Assembly: GCA_037976565.1 (NCBI GenBank)
Contig: CP137679.1
Span: forward strand, 10,638,992 to 10,702,991
DNA from: Mesocentrotus franciscanus
Lineage: Eukaryota > Echinodermata > Echinoidea > Camarodonta > Strongylocentrotidae
Direction of reading: 5' to 3'
DNA length: 64,000 bases
Below the pieces are notes generated by a model that ran no database searches, was not told the DNA's origin, and saw only the letters and a list, made by a program, of their open reading frames with translations. Below are positions 50,501-57,138 of this stretch, one piece after another. Every line of letters begins with the position of its first letter. Position 1 is the stretch's first letter. Position numbers and translations under genes: made by a program.

Positions 50501-53500
50501 TAAAATATTTCTTTAGAAATATATCGAAAATACTTTTTAAGAAAAAAATTCATGTGCAATTTCAATCCCCGGCCTATTTCATACCTCCACAGCAATCATG
50601 TTGTGATTTTGTAATATCATATGTCATTGTAATGTTCATGCATTTCAATAGCAGCACAATTAAGGCTCATTGATTGCCATTTAGTTTAATTTCTAGTGTG
50701 ATTGTGTTAATAGTGTATTTTGATCAAAACTGTTTAAACCACATTTTTGTCTTTATTATCAAATGCTGGTATGGAAGGATTTTTACCAAAAGTTCAATTG
50801 AAGAATAGCAACGAATACAGACATACTGAAGCTTTTTGTCCTGCACTCATTGGAGTAAATCGCAAGAATGAACAGAAGCCGAAATCAGACAATATAAGTG
50901 GAAGCTAAACATACTAAAAAAACAAAGGAGCTTTAATACGTCTGTATTTGTTTCTATTCTTCGATACTTGTACTACCAAATCATCTCTTTAAAATTATAT
51001 TCTTCAGAAACTTATTATTCTACATATAACATAGCAGTTTTTTATTAAATAACAAATTTAAACATTCAGCAAAGTAAAAAAGAGAATGAGGATAGAGATT
51101 TCAATACTTACTGAGGACATTTACAAATGCTGATGCTGTGTCTATGTTGTATTGGTTGCCTGCTTCACACTGGTAGGTTCCTTCATCGATAGCAACAATG
51201 TTTCGGATGTGAAGTAACCCATTGGACCTGTGTGCAAGATGTATAGAAAAAAGAAGAGAATTTCAGATTCAAAATATTAAACCGTTTCCAGGTAGTATAC
51301 TTGAGATAACAAACCATGTTTTTACTCAAGAAATACAATAAATGGAAGAGACAGTTTCTACAAAACACTATTTTGAAGTGTATACATCTTTACTTTTCTA
51401 ATCAGGTACAAAGTTTATTTCTTAATGCATTCTTTACTTTTATATTTTATAACTTAATTAGACAATTCATATTTCTTTTTAAAGATTAACTCAGTTATTA
51501 TGTATTTCATATTAATTAAGTTTTTCTCTCTAAATGTACTTTTTTTCCGCAGACAAGGATAAGTTCTGAATATTTAGAAGCTGAAAATGCAACGAGTTCA
51601 CAAAGTCTTCTTGAGCCCCCTCAAAAAGGATTAAATGCATGTCTTAAATCTATAAATGAACTGTAAGTGGATGGCATAAGAGGGAAAGGAAGACCAAAGA
51701 TTTCATGGAAAGATATGGTGAAGAAAGCAAGCAGTAAGGTTTGTCCAAATGAGGAGGATGTTCGAGACAAGAAGAAGTGGAGGGAGAGAGAGTGTCATCA
51801 TGGCACAAAAGTCAGTAACCCCTTGTAAGAGGGGAAAGTGCTTTCTTTAATAAATGATGATGACAGCACCTAAAATCTCTAAAGGTTTAACCTGTCACAA
51901 ATGCAGAATCAACCAAACTGATATCTATTACAAACCAAGAACAAAATTGATCTTTGGCAGTCCGTCAAATAGAATCCTAGCGACATGAAAGTCACGTGAA
52001 ATTTTGCAGACAGTCTGACAGGACTGAGGAGTAGTAAAGACAGGTAAAATTGCAAACAGCTGAAGATAGCTTTGGGATAAGTTGCCACAAGACATGTTTA
52101 TCAAAAAATTGGGATACTGTTGGCAAGCTTTAAAGAATGTCTTTAAAAGTTTCCTTTTTAGAAACAATTTCCAATGTTAATTGATGGCTTAAGGAAGTAT
52201 GCAGAGCGTATCTCACTTATCTCTATTTTTCTCTTTCTTTCCTTCTCTCCAATACAGCGCATAGGGACATATTTGTGATATGAACTATATGAATATGGTA
52301 TATTACTATTATTAGCTTGGCATTCAAATATGCTGGTATGGTATGTATTTCATCACAAGTTAGAGCATCTTTGAAAAGACCCTAATTTGAAGAAACTTTC
52401 AAATTTCCTTGATTATAAGCATGAATCCAAATAATTAATTCGTAAAATATCAAAGTACGTGTAGATGACTTTGTCCCTAATTGTTTAAACTGGGCATACG
52501 TTGGTAGGCCTATTAAAGCATTGAGATAATCTTACAGTAGTTTGCAAAACCAGTGGAAAATTCTACTCTTATGGCCATTATTGCTACTAGCTACACTAGC
52601 TGATAACCTGGGGCTGTATTCAATTCAGTGTGCGGGTTAAGCAAGTATTTTATTTAGCATTTGGCTTAGCTAACTACAATTTCTTAACTCTCATTCAGAT
52701 CACATCTAAACAGTTTACTTTCGCAAGGCAAAATACTTAATGATAAGCATTGTGACATCACATGGTCAAACAAAAATAATGCCCAATTAATTAATGCGTC
52801 GCATTGAATGGCGCCAATATAATCGTGCGCAGCTTATGATGACTGCATTTGAAAACCATGTGCCTGCCAATCAATGCTTCCAAAATAATTGGCTTAAGTC
52901 TGCTTGGGAGCTGTCTTAAATTTAGGGTAAAATATTAAGCCACAAGCATCAACTTAATACTGTAGTTGGCTAAGTATTTTATCTAAGCCGAAAAACTGAG
53001 TAAAATACTCATATTACTGTATTGGATTGAATACTGGCCCTGGCTTGGAAAGTAAACTATTTGTTACAGTTACTTCCGATAGGTACCTGTAACACAACAC
53101 ATGGAACAATAAATCTCTTTTTAAACTTCTATACTGAACACAAATGCTATCAGTGCATACTCAATCTTGAGTAGAAACTTTGAAATATTATATGTTATCC
53201 TTGCACTATTTTGGTCACATGATTCAGAAGAGAAAGAAAAATGAGATACATGTCCCATACCTCGACCCCATCCCATCATACCCCCCCCCCTTTATCAAAA
53301 AGAAGAAGAAAAAAATGGGTACCATCTGTTTACGGTACCTTTGCAAAAAGGACATTTTTGTTAACAAAATCATAAAAATCTAGGTTTATGAGAGTGTAAC
53401 AATCTGTTTCTGATGATTTCTCTCTCGATTTGAGAACACCCAAACAATCTGGTTTACAAGTGTTTATTGTCTTGGGGGGTGCTGTCGATATCCTGCAACC

Positions 53501-53887
53501 TCCTGCCGTAAAGGAGTAAAAGTGTCTGGTCCGGATACGCTGGGGTAATTGATGAACACAAGTTTGGACAACAGGGTCATGTGACTAAGCACGACCAACC
53601 ATCTGGGACCGCTCTAGGACTGATGACGACACCTCGCTTAGAAGTGGACTATCTCCGCCTTTTTTATGTTTTATTATTGTTATCGGTCAAGGCATTGTTC
53701 GGATTCAATGAGATTTTGTGTCAGATTACTTGATGGAAGTATAATAATTGTAACTTTATATTGCTATATTAGGAGCATTATGAGCGGGATCTGAAGATGA
53801 AAGAGTGGAGACAGGCAGAGTAGAGAGAGAGGGAGAAAGAGAAATAGGGAGATAGGGAGAGAAATAGGGAGATAGGGAGAGAGACAG

Positions 53888-53924
<37 letters not shown>

Positions 53925-56900
53925 AAAAGAGTGTTCAGTTTTTGCATTGACTTATTCAATACACTTGAAAATATGAGCAGCTTAATTACCCAATGGTAGT
54001 GCGTTCATCTGGCGTCAGAAGTCGGCCATCTTTGTACCATGTGATGGTTGGTTTGGGGTCACCCTCGGCCTCGCAGATCAAACTCAGCTCATTACCCAGA
54101 ACCACCTCTGTGCCATTTGGAGGAGTAACAATGCTTGTTCCAACTATTATAAAGACAACATCAGAAATAGAAGAGATAAAGATGATTTCACAAAGAAACT
54201 TTATTGGATTGAAAAAAAATAGATTGAACTATTCCCAATAATGCCTTGACTGTACACAAAGAATACTAAAAGAATAATAAAATTTTCAGAAAAGCAACAA
54301 AAGTTTTGCAACAGTCAACTTTCACATTTTTTAATGCAGTGGAATTTCAATTTCCTGAAGATGAAATTGATATAAGAGATTACATTGATTTGTCAGACTC
54401 AAAATAATTAAAGTTGATTACAATGGGGTGCCTAGATACAATTTGGAGCGACGTTTAGAATTATACATGGTCAGGAAAATATATATATATATTCAAATAT
54501 TCAATATATTCAAAATATGAATATTCAGTATCTTTTTAACAAAAATGAAAATACTGTTCTCGTATTGTTCTCCCTCTTGATTTCCCATCAAAGTCAAAGC
54601 AAAATAAAATTTACAAGAAATTTCATTTTCATCACAAATGCTTTGTCCTGTGCCCCAGTTTTACACCCCCTGCCCTTCCCAAGCAATACCCAAGCTATAC
54701 ATGTATTGTCATCTTATAAAAACAAAAATAACCAATATAGAATGCTATTGTTTCCTGTATCGTTATCAAGACATCCGGTTTGGGATCAGTCTCGTCATAA
54801 AAGGAGCGAGGAAGTAAGACGTGATGAGCACAAAAACAGGAAGTCTGCTTTTAATTGGTGATGGAGAGAGAACACATGGATTCTTGCTCAAATCTTCAGT
54901 TAACCCTTTGAGTACAGAATTCATTTTTAGGGTTAAATTGATCACATTTTGTTCTTCAAATTGGCAACAATAATATTTTCCTTTCATTACTATATTGTTA
55001 AAATAAAATGTAATGTCTCTGAAAACAATATACATGGGAGAAAATCTTGTCAAAAAGTTGAAAAAAATTGCCAAAATTTTGATTGAAAAGTAATGATTTA
55101 GAATCTCTCATTGTTTTGCCAATTTTAAGGGTTTTAAAGCTAATTTTCCCTATTAAAATTCCTGGCATCAAACACAGTATAGACCGGGACAAAAATGGAT
55201 GTAGTGTGTGCAGGAATTTTCCCTTTATACTCGTGCATCTGGCATATTCTGTAGGGCTCTATAAATCAAAAGTTATTGAGCCAAACCATAAAATGTGAAA
55301 TGATTGTCGCAAAAATTTAAGTAGAGGACACATAAGATATTTTCAGAGTTACATGGAAAAGAAGTTTACAATGTATCAAGTTTTATTAAATTGAGTAGTT
55401 TAATTGTGCATAAAAGTACTGTGAAATGTGAGTTAACTTGACATATTAAAGCACATTCAATGTTTGAATTAAAAGGAGAATGCCTTATCTTATAATTTTT
55501 ACATCTTGTTTTACATGTACTGCATTTTGGTTACATGAATACATACATACGCACATACACACACACATACATACATACATGTACACATACAACACTTGGC
55601 ATAAAACTTCCTAAGCAAGTCCAAAAACTGCATTATTTGAATAGATGTGTCACTATTTTCCACAATTTTACGTTTTGTTCCAAACTTCAGGGGCTAATTA
55701 CACCCAAGTCTAAGAGGGAAGTCCTTCAAATTTGGTATTGGACATAAATGTCAAAACAATCTACAACCGCTATAAAGTTTTATAATTCCTTTCCCACATA
55801 GACAGCCCACCTAAAAATAGAACTCAATGGTGGTTTTACACAACTGGGTAAATCAAAGACTTTGAATCAAAGACTTTGTTCTCATTGTCTAGAATTTCAA
55901 AAACCTATATCTATACCTGTAGAGAGCTATTACACTGCATACTTTGATAGAGTGAAATATACAAAACCTGTTGCAGTTATATACACAGAAAACACAATGT
56001 TCGGACATATCTCTGTGTTTTCAGCTGAATATGCCATTTGAATGTGTCTTTGTTTGTTTCTACATATAACTATTAAAAAGCGATTAAATATTAAAAACAC
56101 AAATTTCTGTAGGAGACAATATAATGTCAAACTTTAAGAAGCTGTTGACATGGAGAGATTCTGTTATCTAAATAAAGAATTTTCCTGAAGGTTTGGGCTA
56201 ATGTGAAAGGTCGTTACTGATTGGGAGTATGTGGAAGGATCAATCAAGCTTTGATGGAAATAAGCTTAATCTTGTGCGGTTGTCTCAGTGCCAACAATAA
56301 TTTTTTCACAGGTAGAACTTCATTTCGTTGGTTTTCACCCATCTCCCCTTTCCACATGCTTAATGAAGATGAAGCATCATTTCCCCTCATATTTTTCAGA
56401 CCCTCTTTCCCCTCCACTTCCCCAACCCTCCCTTTCTTCACCTACATGCATGCCCCAGTCAAAAATAGTGAAAAAAAACAGCACAGAAAATATGTTTTTC
56501 GACTATTTTCAACTCAAAATGTACTTTTCATCTGTCTTCTGTTCCAAATCCTTACCCTAAAATATGCTCTATGTATAGTTTCCATTCCCCCCCCCCTCCA
56601 TAAGAAAAAAGAAGAAAATTAGTGTAGCTTTCTAGGAAATACCATAAAAATATAGAGAAAATAGCACCCCCCCTCCCCAATATACTTTTTTCTCCTGTGA
56701 AAACGTCCAGGGTGTCTATCCTATGTTCCTATTCCATCCCTTAATACTACATATTTTTCTTGAGCTCTCTATCTTTTAAATGCTTGCTCTTTAAAAAACA
56801 TTTCTTTCTCTCTTTTCCGTTATCATCTTTCCTATAAATGATATAGGCGCACTTCTGCAATATTATTCTAACAAAGTTGATAAAGAAGAGAAGTATGAAT

Positions 56901-57106
56901 AAACAATGAGTGAGCTGAGTAATGTAGGAAAGAAAAGTTGTATGAAGAGCAAAATTCGAAGTAATATTTTTGATAGATAATAAAGAAAGAAGACCAAATA
57001 AGACAGGAATCGTTTTGAGGAGGATGAAACAACTAGAGAGAGAGAGAGAGAGAGAGAGAGAAGGGAGAGAGAGAGAGAGACAGACAGACAGAGAGAGGGG
57101 ATAGAC

Positions 57107-57138
<32 letters not shown>

